Shown here one piece after another: positions 39,301 to 54,300 of a stretch of DNA of 64,000 bases (the stretch's first letter is position 1; each line of letters opens with the position of its first letter). The translations under genes were made by a program, and so were the position numbers. This DNA comes from Lepidostoma basale (Eukaryota; Arthropoda; Insecta; Trichoptera; Lepidostomatidae): assembly GCA_022606425.2 (NCBI GenBank), contig JAHDVF020000896.1, positions 250,501-314,500 of the forward strand. Reading direction: 5' to 3'. The notes under the pieces were generated by a model. That model saw only the letters and a list, made by a program, of their open reading frames with translations. It was not told the DNA's origin and made no database searches.

Positions 39301-42300
39301 TTTTTACGTTTCCCGCATTTGAGCACCAAACTGAAAAAAACGTAGTTTTACGTTTCCCGACAACATTGTGTTAATGAGCCTGTCATTATGTAAGCGGTAA
39401 AATAACACACATCAAAATGAAAGAGAAAAGAAATTAATCAAGGGATTTGTAAAAGCAAACCAAACATAACCTAAGCCTTCCTTTATCTCAAATTTTCATT
39501 TCTGGCTCTCACTTGGACATATAGAACGAATGGATGAGAGTAGAAAGGTTAAAAAGTTGTACACAAGCAGCGTGAGTGGGAAAAGAAGCCGAAGACGACC
39601 GAGGAAAACATGGCATGACCAAATTAATCAATTACTAAAAGGCGGCCACATTCGAAGTCGGAATAATCGACGTGCGTGCATGGTACGATGTATGAATGTA
39701 GAGGAAGCCCGAGAGGTATGCCAGGACAGGCCATTGTGGCGATCCATCCTCTCTGCCTACCCCTCCAGGGAAATGGCGTGATGGTTAGTTAGTTAGTTAG
39801 TTACTTGCTTTCACACGAATGCTGTGATGTCAGGATAGAATTCAGTCCATCTTTTACGTGGCTTTCCGACACTCATTTTCTTTGTCGTCCATTGGAGTAT
39901 ACTGGGAGTCAATCTGGTACTACCCTGTCTGGTTGTCTGGTTATATGTCCAGCCCATTAACACTTCAATTTGGACGTACGATCAGTGATGACGGCAATTT
40001 TGTTTCGACGTTTAATTCCTTCGTTTCGTATTTCATCTCGAAGACTCACTCCGAGAATTTGCATCTCCATGGATCGCTGTGTGAATTTTAATTTATGAAC
40101 GCTTTAAGAACCTGGGAGGGTAGTTGTCTCTAGACTGCAGTGTGTGTTATATAATCTCGTCTAGTATGTATTTTATGTATTACCCAATTTTTTGTATAAT
40201 TTAAAATCTGGCCAAACATGTTTTTTCGTCTCGTTTATCTAATGATCAAATAATATTTGTTGTCACCTTCTAGTGAAACTGATCGAAAAAAAAAAATTAA
40301 TCAATAGATTTCCTTATATGGTTAACAAATGTCTCAATGTTGACTAATATATTGGGATCAAATTACGTGTGTCGATTCTTCTTCTTCTTCCTCAGCCTAT
40401 TCCCGTCCACTCCTGGACAAAGGCCTCCTCCATTCGCTTCCGTTTGTGCAAACTGCATCCAGGTTATTCCGACATGTCTGTTCAGATCATCCTTCACCGT
40501 AGTTGCGGTCGCCCTGCACTTCTCTTTGCCGTGCACGCTTTCCAGTCTTCTTGTCCATTTTTCGTCTGAGCTTCTGGCTACGTGACCTGCCCATTGCCAT
40601 TTTAGAGTCGCCACCCGGTGGATGATGTCAATGACCTTTAACCAATGATTATTTCTGACTCTGTCTCGTAGGCTCATTACTAACATGGCTCTTTCCATGG
40701 CCCTTTTCCATGGCTCTTTTCCATTGTCAATTATTTATCAATTCTAATAAAGAAAAAATCATGATTGTGTACCTATAGATGAAGTTGGAGACAGTTGGAG
40801 TTTTGTGTCCCAGGAGACCTCGACGCCATAAAAACAGATCCACAGATCTATTAAAAGAGGAAGAAGAAGAAGAATATTCCGTCCTAGATAAGCTTCGGTC
40901 TTTAGTTAGCCGTTGTGGGAATTGTGTTCGCAAACAGTGCGTCCGTGAAACAGGGTTAAATGACTCACGCACAACCATTTGTTGACCTATCTCAGTGACC
41001 CCCGGTCCGACTCTTGACCGATAAGAAAGGCATACACAGCGAAGTTAATAGTTTGTCAATATTAATTTAAGTGTTATGTCATGTAGGCGAGGCAACGGTT
41101 TCCTTGCCCCCAATATATCATCGTTTCACTCTAATTTTTCTTCCTCGCTATATGTGATCTGTTCTCCTATAGGGTTGCTACTTCTGTGAGGTGGATTCCC
41201 TGTTGTTCTTCCAACTTTTAGAAGGTCTTCCATAAGGACGAGTCCCGTATCTCTGATTATATAGTGCAATATAGGGGAGTCTGGTGGTGTCTATTCTTTG
41301 GACATGATCATACCAATCCCCCTTTCGCTATCTACTCCGTCATATAATATCTTCAATCTCACATATCTCTTTTATTATCGTGTTCCTTTTGCAAAGGGAG
41401 TGCACGACATAAGAAATTGACTTCAGGATGTGATTTTGCAGGATTTGAGTACCCCCTAAAAGTCGACAATGGTCAAAGTAAGAAAGCGCAATAGCCAACC
41501 AATTTCTAGAAATAAGTCTTTAAAACTTTCACATTTGATACGAAGACCAGCGAATAGAAAAGTCAAGCTATCTGATCAGCCACCTAGCTATTAATACTAA
41601 TGTCGAAATTTCAAATATTTAAGCAACGGTGAAAAGTTTAAAGGTTTTTTCTTCTTCTAGAAATTGGCTGTTTATTGCGCTTTCTAACTGAACTACTCTT
41701 GGTACTATCATCCTGTAAAATCCTATCTCGAAGCCAATGTCCTAAGTCGTGCCCTTTCCTTGTTAGTGTCTTGCCTGCTACCTTGCCTGTCACCCATCCA
41801 CGTCCAACAATTCTTAAAATATCGTCTGTCCAGCGAGCAAGGGAATGTCCAACTCTATGGAATCCTATTCGCGGTCTCATATCCCGAACCCGTCTTCCCC
41901 ATCGGTTATCGGTTCTTTGACAAATATGGCCAGCCCACCGACACTTTAGCCAGCCTATTGTCAGAGACATTTCAGTCACCTTGGTTCGTTGTCGGATAAA
42001 TTAATTTCTAAATGCATGGCTCTTTCCATGGCGCGCTGGGCGACTCGATACTTGTAAACGTAGTATCCATTGTTCAAAACACTTATTTTTCAGAATATAT
42101 ATTTTTTATCGATGATAACATCCAATGTAAACAGTTCATGTAAGGTCGTATTGCAAATTTTGTACTTAAAGTACTTGCCTTGTATTTTTTAAATGCAGTG
42201 ATTGATTCGCATTTTAAATAAAGAATGAGTAATTATAATCCGTAAACATGTTGTTTTTTCGGATGTACCTGTAATGAAACAGACTTTTCTCATAATTATC

Positions 42301-45300
42301 AAACGTGCATTTGATTGATGAGTTCGCGTGTATCGATTGCGGCTTTTGTTACAATATCTCGAATATATGTAAAGAAAATATGTGCATTTATTTTTTATTT
42401 GCCATCTTATTCTGTTGTTTCTTTGATACGTTTTTTCTTTTATAGACTTTTGCGTGTCATTTTTCAAATACTCTATCTATCTATGATCTTGTCTTTCGGG
42501 AGTATCAGCCCGAAGGCTATTGCTCCCCCACCTGTTGGAAGTGACTTTATTGGGAATGAGGATATGTTATGTAGGATGGGGTGAGGATCAGGAGGACATT
42601 AAATAGTTTTAGTACATTATTTACACCTTTTTTTACACGTCTAAGGTGGATCTGGGGGTGATGGTTGGGAGGGGTTCTGGTGGGAAAGAGGGAAGTGACT
42701 GAGGTGTGGCCCGTGGTGTAACTCTGAAGGAGAATGTGTTTTGGGCGCTTGTGATGGTAGTGAATGTCGCGGGTGTAGTTAAAGGTTTCTTGTATAGAGG
42801 GGTTTGGGTGTGTGGCGACCCCCTGAAAGAAACGCTCGTCCAGTGTGTGGATGTGTTTGTCTAGAGTGTGGAGACCCACCTCTTGGTGGAGTTGTGTAAT
42901 TCTGGTCCAAAAGGGAGCATCCAGCGCAAGCCGGATGACCTTGTTTTGCAGTTTTCAAATACTGAAAATAACTGATTACCTTTAAAAAAAAAGAACAATA
43001 CTTGTTCTGATTACAAATAGGTTATTTTAGCAATGCCGGTACAATCGCGATAAACTTTGGACAATGATAAATCACGCCGAAGGCTTAATTTTTTTCTTGC
43101 ATCTGATTATTTCTCCGAAATATTTTGATTTTCTCGATCGATTGTATGGATATCGCGACAAATATCTCTTTCAATGCCAATAATCTATTTGTCATCCAGG
43201 ATACTGTCTTGTCAATGGAATATTTCCAATTTCTATATAAGACATCTAATAAAATGAATCATTTATTGTTTAATCAGATTTTTAAACTGTAACATAAATA
43301 ATGATTCGATCGTTTTCACAATCTTTTAATTACAGTGAAACACACCCCCTCAATAATAATAAAGTATCAATTTTTTTTATTTGCCCTACTAATAGTACTA
43401 CTAACTAGCTATCTAACCATCACGCCATTTCTTCTGACAGGTAGACACAGAGGATGGACCGTCATACTGATCTATCCTGACATAACTCTTGGGCTTCATC
43501 AATATTCGTATAACGTAACATGCACGCTTAATAATAGTCCTTAAAACTAATTAAGAAATTTATTTTCAAAATATCAATGTTCTGTGTATGATAGAGTGTC
43601 GAATGAAAATATAAGAAGCGAATGCGGTGCGAATGATGGTGTTATGAACAAAATAATGAAAGGATCATTAAGATGGTTTGGACACATGGAAAGAATGAAT
43701 GAAGAAAGAATGTTTAAAAAAGTATATATTAACGATGTAAATAGAACTAGAAATAGAGGAAGGCCGAGGAAAACGTGGCACGATAAAATAAATCTAATAT
43801 TAAATGTCGGCCACGCGAGTGCATGACACGATGTATGAATGTTGAGGAAGCGAGAGAAATATGTCAGGAAAGAAAGGTGCGGCAGTCCATACTTTTTGAC
43901 CACCCCTTCGTGGAGACGGCGTAATGGTTTGTTAGTTAGTTAGTTGATATTTTTGGTAGAAATTCATTGTAAATAATAGGTCCAAATCATGTCTCCCCAT
44001 AAACCAACAACCCACCAAATCACCTTCCAACAATGTTCCCACCAGACGTAAGAGGAATAGCCACAAGGGCTGAACCTCGGTAATTCAGAAGATCCAAGTC
44101 CAAGTAATAATATAATATGTATGTAGTTTTACTCCACTTGTTTCGAAAGCCTGCTACCATCATTAGAACAGAATACAGCAGCGTTATGGCGAAACTGATT
44201 TATAAGTCTAATAAAACTAAAAGTCTTTTAATTAATAATGCTAACTAAATAACCATAATTTGGAGAGAGAGAGAGATGACCAGAGACTAAAGTCAGTGAA
44301 GGACTGTTGTAGAGGAGGCCAAGTCCCACCACCAGGATGTAGCGCAGAGAAGTAGTAGTAAATAACCATCACGCCGTCTCTCCGAACATTGACTCCTCGC
44401 TTGGCCGACATTATTTAAAATTCATTTCATACGTAAAATAAAATAAATAATTTCAATGGCGAGGTTTACGGGTTCGTGTCTCGTACGAATAAATTATTTT
44501 TATTATGCTATAAATGTATTGTGTTTTTTTAATCTAATCAAGGCCGCAATTCGGCATTTTATTCCACTGTTTGTATTCGCGGGTTGTCCTGTCTTAATGC
44601 TTAAAGCGTTCCTCAAACTGTGTTTCCTTCTTCGGCCCATCCGCGTTTATTCGTACGCCGGAGTGTACGTGACAAGACTCCAGACGACGCGCAAGTTGTT
44701 TACCTATCCCATTGGCTTTGGCCGATTTGTATACAACAAATTATAATTTCAATGAGGCCACCCGTACAATAAGCGACAATTTGAATATGACCGGACGTAC
44801 TTCGACAGACCTCGGTACACTGAACCGTTCGAAACGTCTTTGAGAGGATCCCCGAATCAGACAATTCATACTTTACATTTTCGAAACTTTCTCATTTGAT
44901 TATGTTTGATCGAATAGAAATGGATATAATATGAAAAAAACAAGTATATGAAAACTGACAGTAAGGTCAGAATATATAAAACCTGCGTAAGCCCTATACT
45001 GACATATAGCATTGAGACCATAGCGGATACCACAATAACGAAGGCTAAAGTACGGGTGGCAGAGATGAGGATGCTGAGGATGATAGCAGGATAGACTATT
45101 CGAGATAGGGTGAGGAACACGGCTATCCGCGAGATCTGCAAGGTGGAGGATGTCGTGAGATGGGGCAGACAACGCAGAAGATACTGGAATGCGCACGTGC
45201 AGAGGATGGATCCCACCAGAATCCCACACGCTGTGGCGCATCAGATTCCTGCCGGCTGCCGTCCCCCCGGAAGACCGCCGAAGAGATGGAGAGATAGTTG

Positions 45301-48300
45301 GGAGTCAACCTCCCAAGAGAGGCCAGCCTGATTTCAGGAACAGATCAAAGGTCTATATAAGGAGAAGAAGAAGAAGAATAGAAATGTACTTCCGACAGGT
45401 GTAATCTATGGAAGGTTAGCTCGATTATATGTTACATTTACAGATAGTTATTAAAAATACGCCACCAATCACACAACGCTTTTGTCGTTCTGAATTTCAG
45501 TCAGTCGTCAGATCTATCAAAATAAGATGAAGAAGAAAAGTTTTCTAATAAGCTAGTATTTAAGGAGCCTACTTGGACCCAGGAACTAATCAGATGGCTT
45601 TCTATAGCCAATTTAGGAGGATGTTACTCAAACTATTGCAAATATTCTTCCTGAAATTAATAAACTTTACCTGTTTTCTATTTGAGTTTGATTTCCTCGT
45701 GCTCTTGCAGACTTCAAAATTATCAGTTCTCGAGTTCCTCTACATTATATTTCGCGTTTACGCTTATCGGCCTCGTCCGCTCCGCGCGTATTTCTGTCTT
45801 GGAGAGGAATACTGCATGCGATCATTTTTTTGTGTTCGCACACTCGTATTAAATTTGCCCGAGTCAACGAACTCGCCTCTCCCGTTTGGCCGTTTTAAAT
45901 TTTAAAAATGGAATAGTAAAAAAAATTAATGCATCAATGACGTCACCCTTGTTATAATATTGAAGCGAAAATGGCCGTTAGCAATGGATTTTTGGATGTA
46001 TAGAAGCTAAGCATGGAACTGAAAGAAGAAATAGAACAAATAAAATGCGGTAGAGATGAATTACCTTAAACGTATGGTGGTAAAACGGATTTATCATAGA
46101 ATTTCAAATGCTGATATCGGAATGAAATGTAGAGCGGAATAGAGTATTATGAATAAAATTATGTTTGCTGCGTTGGTTTGTGCATGTGGAGCGTATGGAT
46201 AAAGTGTGGTATACGTTAACGATGTGAAAAACATGGCAAGATCCAAATTAATACAATTTTGTAGGTCGGCCATGCTAGAACTCCAAAGAATCAACGTACG
46301 AGTAAATTAAAGAGGTGTGTCAGGATAGAATAGTGTAGCGGTCCATTCTGTTTGCCTACCCTTCCAGGGAAACGGCGTGATGGTTTTTTGTTGTTGCTAT
46401 CTCTATCGAGTAAATAATAATAAAACTACTGCGAAGTAGATTCCCAGTTATCGATCCATATTTTTGGTGGTCTGCCCGGGGGTCGTCTATCTTGAGCAGT
46501 GCAACAATGAAAGGGAGTGTCTGGGTGAATCCATTCTTTACACGTGTACTTACCAAATTCTTCTCCTTTGCCTCCTCTCCCACCTAACTACTTATTCGAC
46601 CTCCCAGATTACCCCTATTTTTGCATTCTTTAATTATTACTTTTTTGTTACGCGACTTTACACTATCACTCTTTTCAAAAACAATGTTATATCCAATGGA
46701 ATATTTTAAGCCTGAGTATGAATGTTATCTGAAATAATCATAAATTTGCTTAAAGGATTATGTATTTGTTTTCTTTTTTTACAATTTTACGACATTTATC
46801 TTTATGACCTTTACAAGTTGCTGAACCGCAACAAAAAAAAACTTTTTTATTTTTACTGTACAACAATTATTTGTCTGCTATTAAAACTTATTATGATCAT
46901 TTTATTCACATAGTAACTAAAAGTACTTACCGGCATAATGTATCCGTGGGCGTACTTGTTATCGTATATTTTTATTCAACAGCCATAAAGTAAAAACTAT
47001 GATTTCAAACTTTGGAACGTGACACGGCAGAAATTTTAAAAATGTCCCATTGTTTTCTCTGCTTCTCTTTTTTTGTATGGGCGCGTCTCTTTCGTGCTTT
47101 TGTGGTTTGTTTACGAGAGTTGCAAGGTTTTTATTTGGCGGTAACTGATACCCTATTAACAAATAATGGCGTATCGCCATTTTATCGAATAATTTCGCGT
47201 GTCGAATCCACTATTAATTATGTTGTTTATTGATATTTGTTCGATTCAATTAACTCGAGGTTCACGGCCATTGAATAATTTCATTTTATAACAATGATTG
47301 CGACGTAATGTAGAAAAAATATTTACATACATCCATATTACAAAATGGATGCCGGAAAATAATATTTGTCATATTGTCAGCCATGATTTTCGCGTATTGA
47401 TCAAATATCTAAGATGTTCCAGCATTTATTGATCACACAATATTTTAATTTAGAACATTTTCCAGAAATATTATATAATATTAGTAAGCACGCAAAATTT
47501 GTGCACGCTTTGTTCTGTTTTCGTTACCATGGTAACCAAAAGGATTTAATAGTCTTTGATTTGGATTCTAAAGCTGAATCGATGACATCTTGATATTCTA
47601 ATTTTGAAATTAGAATCTCAATTGCGTAATTGGCAGATGTTTTTTTATTATTTGAATTAGAATTCTAAAATCCGCGGGTCAACGATATGATTATATCAGC
47701 GGGTGACTACTTTTGTTTTATTTCATGCTTTGCTATCACAATTGCCTGTTACACACATAGCAGTAATTAATACATTATGTATTCTGATATCTTTTGTATT
47801 CGATGTTCTTAAATATCACAAAATGGTTTAAAAAGTTATGTTATTATTACAGTGGATGTCTTTATCACGTCAACCACGATTTATAGACAATGATTAATGC
47901 ATTTTATCATATTCAGTACTTGTTTTTTTTAATTCAGCGGTTATTACAAATAAAGGCGACGAGGTTCGCAACCCATCACACCGCGTCTCCCGCGGGGCGA
48001 AAAGAGAAGGATGGAGTGCCGCATCAGTAAAAGTGTGACAGTCCATTCTTTCTGCCTACCCTTTCGGGGAGACGGCGTGATGGTTAGTTAGTTAGTTCAA
48101 AAGAAAAAAAAATGTAAACACACTGAAAATAACCATTTTATCATGGCGTTAATAATATATTTTGAATTTTAAAAACCTATTTAAATTGCGTGATAAAATA
48201 AATAAAATTGATTTAAAATAATAATTTAATAGAACGATGTTTTAGTCTGTCGATGCCAGCTAACTTGGCGAAACCGGTCACTTTCGAAATAAAGACAAAA

Positions 48301-51300
48301 AGTGGTTATTAAAAAAACGTATATTTAATTAAATGAAAGAATGGTAAAAAATTATATGGTAACGATGTAAATGGAACCAGAAATAGAGGATGACCGAGGA
48401 AAACGTGGCACGATCAAATAAATCAAATATTGAATGTCGGCCACGCGAGTGAATGACACGATGTATGAATGTTGAGGAAGCGAGAGAAATATGTCAGGAA
48501 AGAAAAGTGTGGCAGTCCATTCTTTCTGCCTACCCCTTCGGGGAGACGCCGTGATGGTTAGTTAGTTATATTTAATTATCATTTAAAAAGAACTTCCATC
48601 AAGTTATTTAATAAGTAAATCATTCAATTACATAATAAATTGTTCTGGCCGCCAGATGTTTATAACACCTGATGATGCCAATACAGATTGGCGAAACTGA
48701 TATTACGACAATTTCATAGAAATTAAATAATTAAATCGTGATATCATTAACAGTGTTCCAAATTAAATAGTCAATATTTTCATTATGGTAAAGTCAACGC
48801 ATGACATGTTCAGTAATTTGGGGTTATGGGGTGTGGATGAGGAATGGGTTTGCAAGATCCAAAGTGATTAAAAATTTTATTTTATTGATTGCAAGAAGTT
48901 TTGGCCTGTGGGTGACTTCGCGCTTTTGTTCTAAATCATTGGTGACATCATCTCTACACCATTCATCCTAATTTTGTCCCATCAAGATCCATTAAACCAA
49001 TGTTTAATATAACTCCATTGTGTTATGTGCTGCCGTTCGTAAAAGCTTTTTTTTTTTTTTTAAATATATATGACATTTGTTTTACGTAACATAGTTTCAC
49101 GCGCTAATAAAATGATCGATTTTATAGTTTCACTTTTGTAATTCCTCGATCGCTTTTCACGTCATTTAATGTCGCATTCGTGCTACAAAATGGATAAAAT
49201 AAATCCGTATCTCTCGCTAAGTATTGAATCGACGCTTAATAATAAATTTAATTTGCATTTAGGTCAAGAAAACTTGTAAAACTTGAACGTGGACTATAAA
49301 AATAGCCATCTTGTCAGCGGAGAGATGGCGCCTGTGGTTATGTCTCGAACTGACTTCCTCGTTTTCCCGCGCTGTCAAAATATAGCTTTTCCTTTATCTG
49401 CGTGCCGGTTAGTATTCATCTTTCTCCGAGTCTCATATTTCTTTCGCGTCGATCATTCATTAAATATTAGCTTGTCGCTTTCTACTGAATTGTTTCAGCA
49501 ACAGCAAAGGCGAAACACTCCCCAAAATCGCAAGAGAAAGTCTTAATAATGATGCTTAGATAAAATTACTTTGTACTTCTTTTGTTTTTAATTCGTTACT
49601 ATGTTAGCATGACGACAAACACGCATGTTTTATCCGATACGTATATAAAAGTACCTAATTTTGATTTTTAATTGTGTTCTACAGGTACCAGTTAAAATTA
49701 ATCGCATTTAATAATACGTGGGCAGGTAGGTGTAGATAGACAACAAACTTCACATAATTTCAAATCGAATAGAATCGAGGTCTTTTCGCTTTTCTTTCTC
49801 GCTACGCGTGTCAAAAAGAAAAATACTTCCGCAGTACATCTCTTTCGTTTACGTTGAGAATTAGAAAATATTTTTAAAATGTCCTTGATTTTAAATGTAG
49901 TATCTACAGATCTACACACAGCATTAGCGAAGTTTTTTTATGATTCGGAAGAGGTTAGGTCATTGTTGGTTTCGCGCGAATTTTCTTCACGGAACTCGCT
50001 TTGCAGATAAACGAGACGCCTCGGCGAAGCTCGGATTGTTTGACCAGTTTGCTAATCACGACATGGGCGCGTGTCCCGCTCACCGTACACTCCAATCCGC
50101 GTGTTATAATGTTCATATTGCTATTAATGTACTTGTGCAAATGTCACTTGTATTGTTTGTATACTGCCACGATCACGCGGAGGCTTCGCGCTTCCCCGTG
50201 CTCTAACTCAAACAGCCGCCGCTCTCGATGGCCGAGGACGGCGCGCGGCATTCGAAAAATTTGAATTCAAATATTATTTTCGTCGGGTTACCAGCTGAAA
50301 GAATATTTATTTGGAATAAATTGTATATTTAAAATTCGGGGTTGAATGATTAAATTTATTTTATTAATTTAATCTTGCTGTTTTAAATAACATAAATAAT
50401 TTGATTTAATTCACTGTTTAATTTGAAACAGTTTTGTAATATCACAATTTATCTATTTGTTTTCTACGAAATTGTTGCGACAGCTGTTTAACAAGCAACT
50501 GGGCATTAACATTTTTAAATATAAACAATGTTTTTAACATGATACCAAAATTGCTTGGCGAAACAGCTGTCACGAAAATTTTACAGAAATGAGACAAATA
50601 AATTGTGATATTTTACAATTTGTAAAAAAGACAAAAATGCAATGTTTGTGAAGCATCAATAATGTCAATAGTTTCACAGTGAAGTGTCATAATCTAAAGT
50701 TAAAGAAAATCATTGATCAAGTGTGTAGTTTCATCGTCGTTTTATTGTAGGTAGGTACTCGTAATTAGAAGGTAGGTTAGGTGGGTACTCGTAATTAGAA
50801 GGTAGGCAGGTAGGTACTCGTAATTCATAAAAATCAAAGACGCTCCCCCGCCAATGTCGTTCTTTCTAATGATCATTGGTCCGCTGATGGTCATTCTGAT
50901 GGGCTGTTATGCCGATTAATGGTGCAAATTACGACTGCGCCGCGTTCGTTTGCGGCCCTCGTTTGACTCTCGTTAATACCCGCCGCCGGCCTCCCGGGGG
51001 GGGCGTAAACACGAACTGTTTATCTATGGAGTTATCGTCCGTTTTTGCTATCGCGGATTTTTAGTGTATTTGTTTGACCGCTTTTTTCTTAATACATAAA
51101 TATTCATATTTTTCGCAAACTTATGTAACTTGTTATTTTGGGGCAAAAATACACTTTAAGAGTCTTGTGTTTCATACACGCCTAGGGTAATCAACTGTTT
51201 TTATTTCTTGGCCTTTTACAATGGAGTTCTGGTTCCAATCCTTATATGTATTGAAGCGAAGCATGGAACTGCCCGAAGAAGGACGAGAACAGATTAAATG

Positions 51301-54300
51301 CGGTAGACATTAGATCTCTAAGGCGCATGTGTGACAGAATTTCAAATGCAGATATCGGGAAGGAATGTTTTATGAACATTATAAATGGATCACGGATTGG
51401 ATTAGACATATGATTTTGTTAACCATGTAAATGTCAGGAAGACCGAGGAAAACATGACATGACCAAATTAATAAAATTTTGAAGGTTATTTAAAAAAATT
51501 ATTGGTGATGGTTTTAATTTCATCCAGAATTCTCCTTTTCACATATAAAAAAGATAAAAAATAGACTACAGTAATAATTTTGATATTAATTGGGACATCT
51601 CAAGGAGATTGGAGAAAACAGATGATGGACCAGGGAGAGTGGAGTAAAATTCTGGAGGAGATCAAAGCTCATATTGATGATGAATAATTCTGTACTAAAT
51701 TTAATTATGCAGTTTTTGCATTTTTTAAATTTCATTAATGATATGTCTATACAATACTATCCTGTTTTGAAATCAGTGTATAGAGTGATTGAAATATCAT
51801 AGTGATTTGCGAAAAATATCAAATTGATTAAATAATCACATAAACAATAAATTAACACATAATCAAACAAACAATAGATTAACACGTTTTACATACATTT
51901 CTAAAAAAGTTTGAATGTCGATATAATTAAGTACTTTATAGAGTACCTGTCATATTAAAACATGTATGGGGTATTATTGTCATTTTACTGGCATCCCTGA
52001 TTGTTATATATTATGTTGTTATCATTAATCCCAGCAACCTGGTAGGGGGTCATAAAAATCTTGTTTTTCACTTTTCCGCCTTGTCCTTGGTGCGCGCGCG
52101 TGCTTGTAAGTTGGAAAGTTAAACATGGCAGGTAAACAATTAGAGATAACCGCAATTATAAATGGATTTGCTCCCGCGATAGCAATTTTAAGTTGAAGAT
52201 ATAAATACAAGGCGCAGTAATACAATAATGATGTATAAATCGCTTAAAACTTGTTTGTCACTCTTTGAGTCTTGGATTTCTCCATATGAAAGGTCTTCTG
52301 TCTGCATATTAGAAATGTATTCTTTTCTTTAGATATGTATCTATTCATCATTGAATAACTTTCATATTTTCAAACGCACGAGTAAGTGAGTTCTCTAATG
52401 GTTATGAATGGTGTAGTAATCTTTGTATCATTATTTTTACTTAAATGAAACAACCGAACATGTCCATGGTATAAAAATTATCTTGTATTTAAAGTAAGTA
52501 CTGTAGAAATAGGTGTATTTGTTTATAAATAGGTGCCTTCGCTCAATATTCCAAATCTATTGGCCCCAAACAGTGTCAAATGCCGCTCTCTGGACTATGG
52601 CAGGCGAAAAGCCAATTGGAGAACAGGTCGCTAGACGCAAATGGCAGTGGATCGGTCACACTCTGAGACATCGCTCAGGGTGCACTAGACTGGTCCCCTA
52701 TGGGGGGAAAGAGAAAGCGAGGCAGACCTAGAGCCACCTGGAGAAGAACCCTGCAGGACGAGGTTAATGCGGCAGGCCTCACTTAGGATGATGTTAGGCA
52801 TCAGGCATGCGATAGAGTCGGGTGGAGAAGGTTCCTTGAGGCCCTATGCACCACGGAGGTGTGACAGGACAAAAAAAAGAGAAGAAGACTGTAGAAATAT
52901 GTTTATTTTAAAAGGAAAAAGGAAAACGTTATGGAAAAGGAAAGTGTTATGAACAAAATAAGGAATGGGTCATTAAGATGGTTTGGACACATGGAAAGAA
53001 TGAGTGAAGACAGAATGGTAAAGAAGGAATATGTAAATGGCGTGAACGGAGCTAGAAATAGAAGAAGGCCGAGGAAAACGTGGCACAATCAAATCAATCA
53101 AATATTGAATTTCGGTCACGTGAGGAGTCGGAGAAATCGATGTGCGTGCATGACAATATGTATGAATGTAGAGGAAGCGAGATAAGTATGTCAGGACAGA
53201 ACAGTGTGGCGTTCCATTCTTTCTGCCTACCCCTCTGGGGAGACGGTGTGATGGTTAGTTAGTTAGTTTTTAGCAAAGTATATTTGTCATTTAATTTTTA
53301 AATATACAATCTAAACTGTATCCAACCAATATAATCTTTAAAAATGGTAGCATATTTTTTTGTATTAAAGATAAAATAAAACATTGTTTTGAAATTAGGA
53401 ATCAAACAATCATTACTTATTTATCAACTCTTATCATAAACAATTTTTCACGCTGACAACACGGGAGAAGACAGATAGTCTCCGAATTCAAATAAATAAG
53501 TGAATAATATGCTGGGTGTGTCTATAAAATATAAGAAAAACATTCTCATTATCTGAGAGTTGCTAAGTGGATTTTTTTTGCGATTTTATCACCATTCTGT
53601 TTGATGTAGACTCGTCTTTCTTAGGTGTTTTATTTGCCTTAGACTAATCCGACAAGTATGAAAATACTCGTAAGAGTCAATATTTTTGTGGTATTTTCCA
53701 GAAAGCATATAAATTATAAGTAATATATAAGAATCACATCTTCGTTCTCGTATATATATATATTAAAAGTATCTAAATATATATTTCTAAAATCTTAACC
53801 CAACCAATGACAGGTCATAAGTCCTGTAAACACCTTGATCAACAATATTCAGTTTCCAATTCGCATCTTCGTCTCTATTGAGCTACAATTAAATTATAAT
53901 GAATAATTATGTATGGAAGCGAAGCATGTAACTGGTAAAAGAAGGATGAAAGTAGAATAAATGCAGTAGAAATGAGATCTCTTAGACGAATGTGTGGAAA
54001 CTTTGTGTATGATAGAGTGTCGAATGAAAATATAAGAAGCGAATGCGGTGCGAATGATGGTGTTATGAACAAAATAATGAAAGGATCATTAAGATATGGA
54101 CATATGGAAAGAATGAATGAAAAAAGAATGATAAAAAAATTATATGTTAACGATGTAAATGGAACCAGAAATAGAGGAAGACCGAGGAAAATTGAAAATG
54201 ATTTATTTGATCTTGCCACGTTTTTCTAGATCTTTCTCTATTATTGCCATTCTGTTTGACGTAGGGGGAAGGGGGACGGAAATAGAAATAGTGGAAGACC

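Noticed and set aside
44456..44746. 96-codon hydrophobic frame
   Set aside because: No family signature, and composition is explained by T-rich codons in AT-rich DNA.
47956..47990. tRNA-type A and B boxes in the SINE-like head
   Set aside because: TGGCGATGAGG and GGTTCGCAACC resemble the boxes but overlap by two bases, which a polymerase III promoter does not allow; origin left open.
49283..50264. Overlapping frames in GC-richer DNA
   Set aside because: Frames on both strands with no protein features; kept only as a possible regulatory region.
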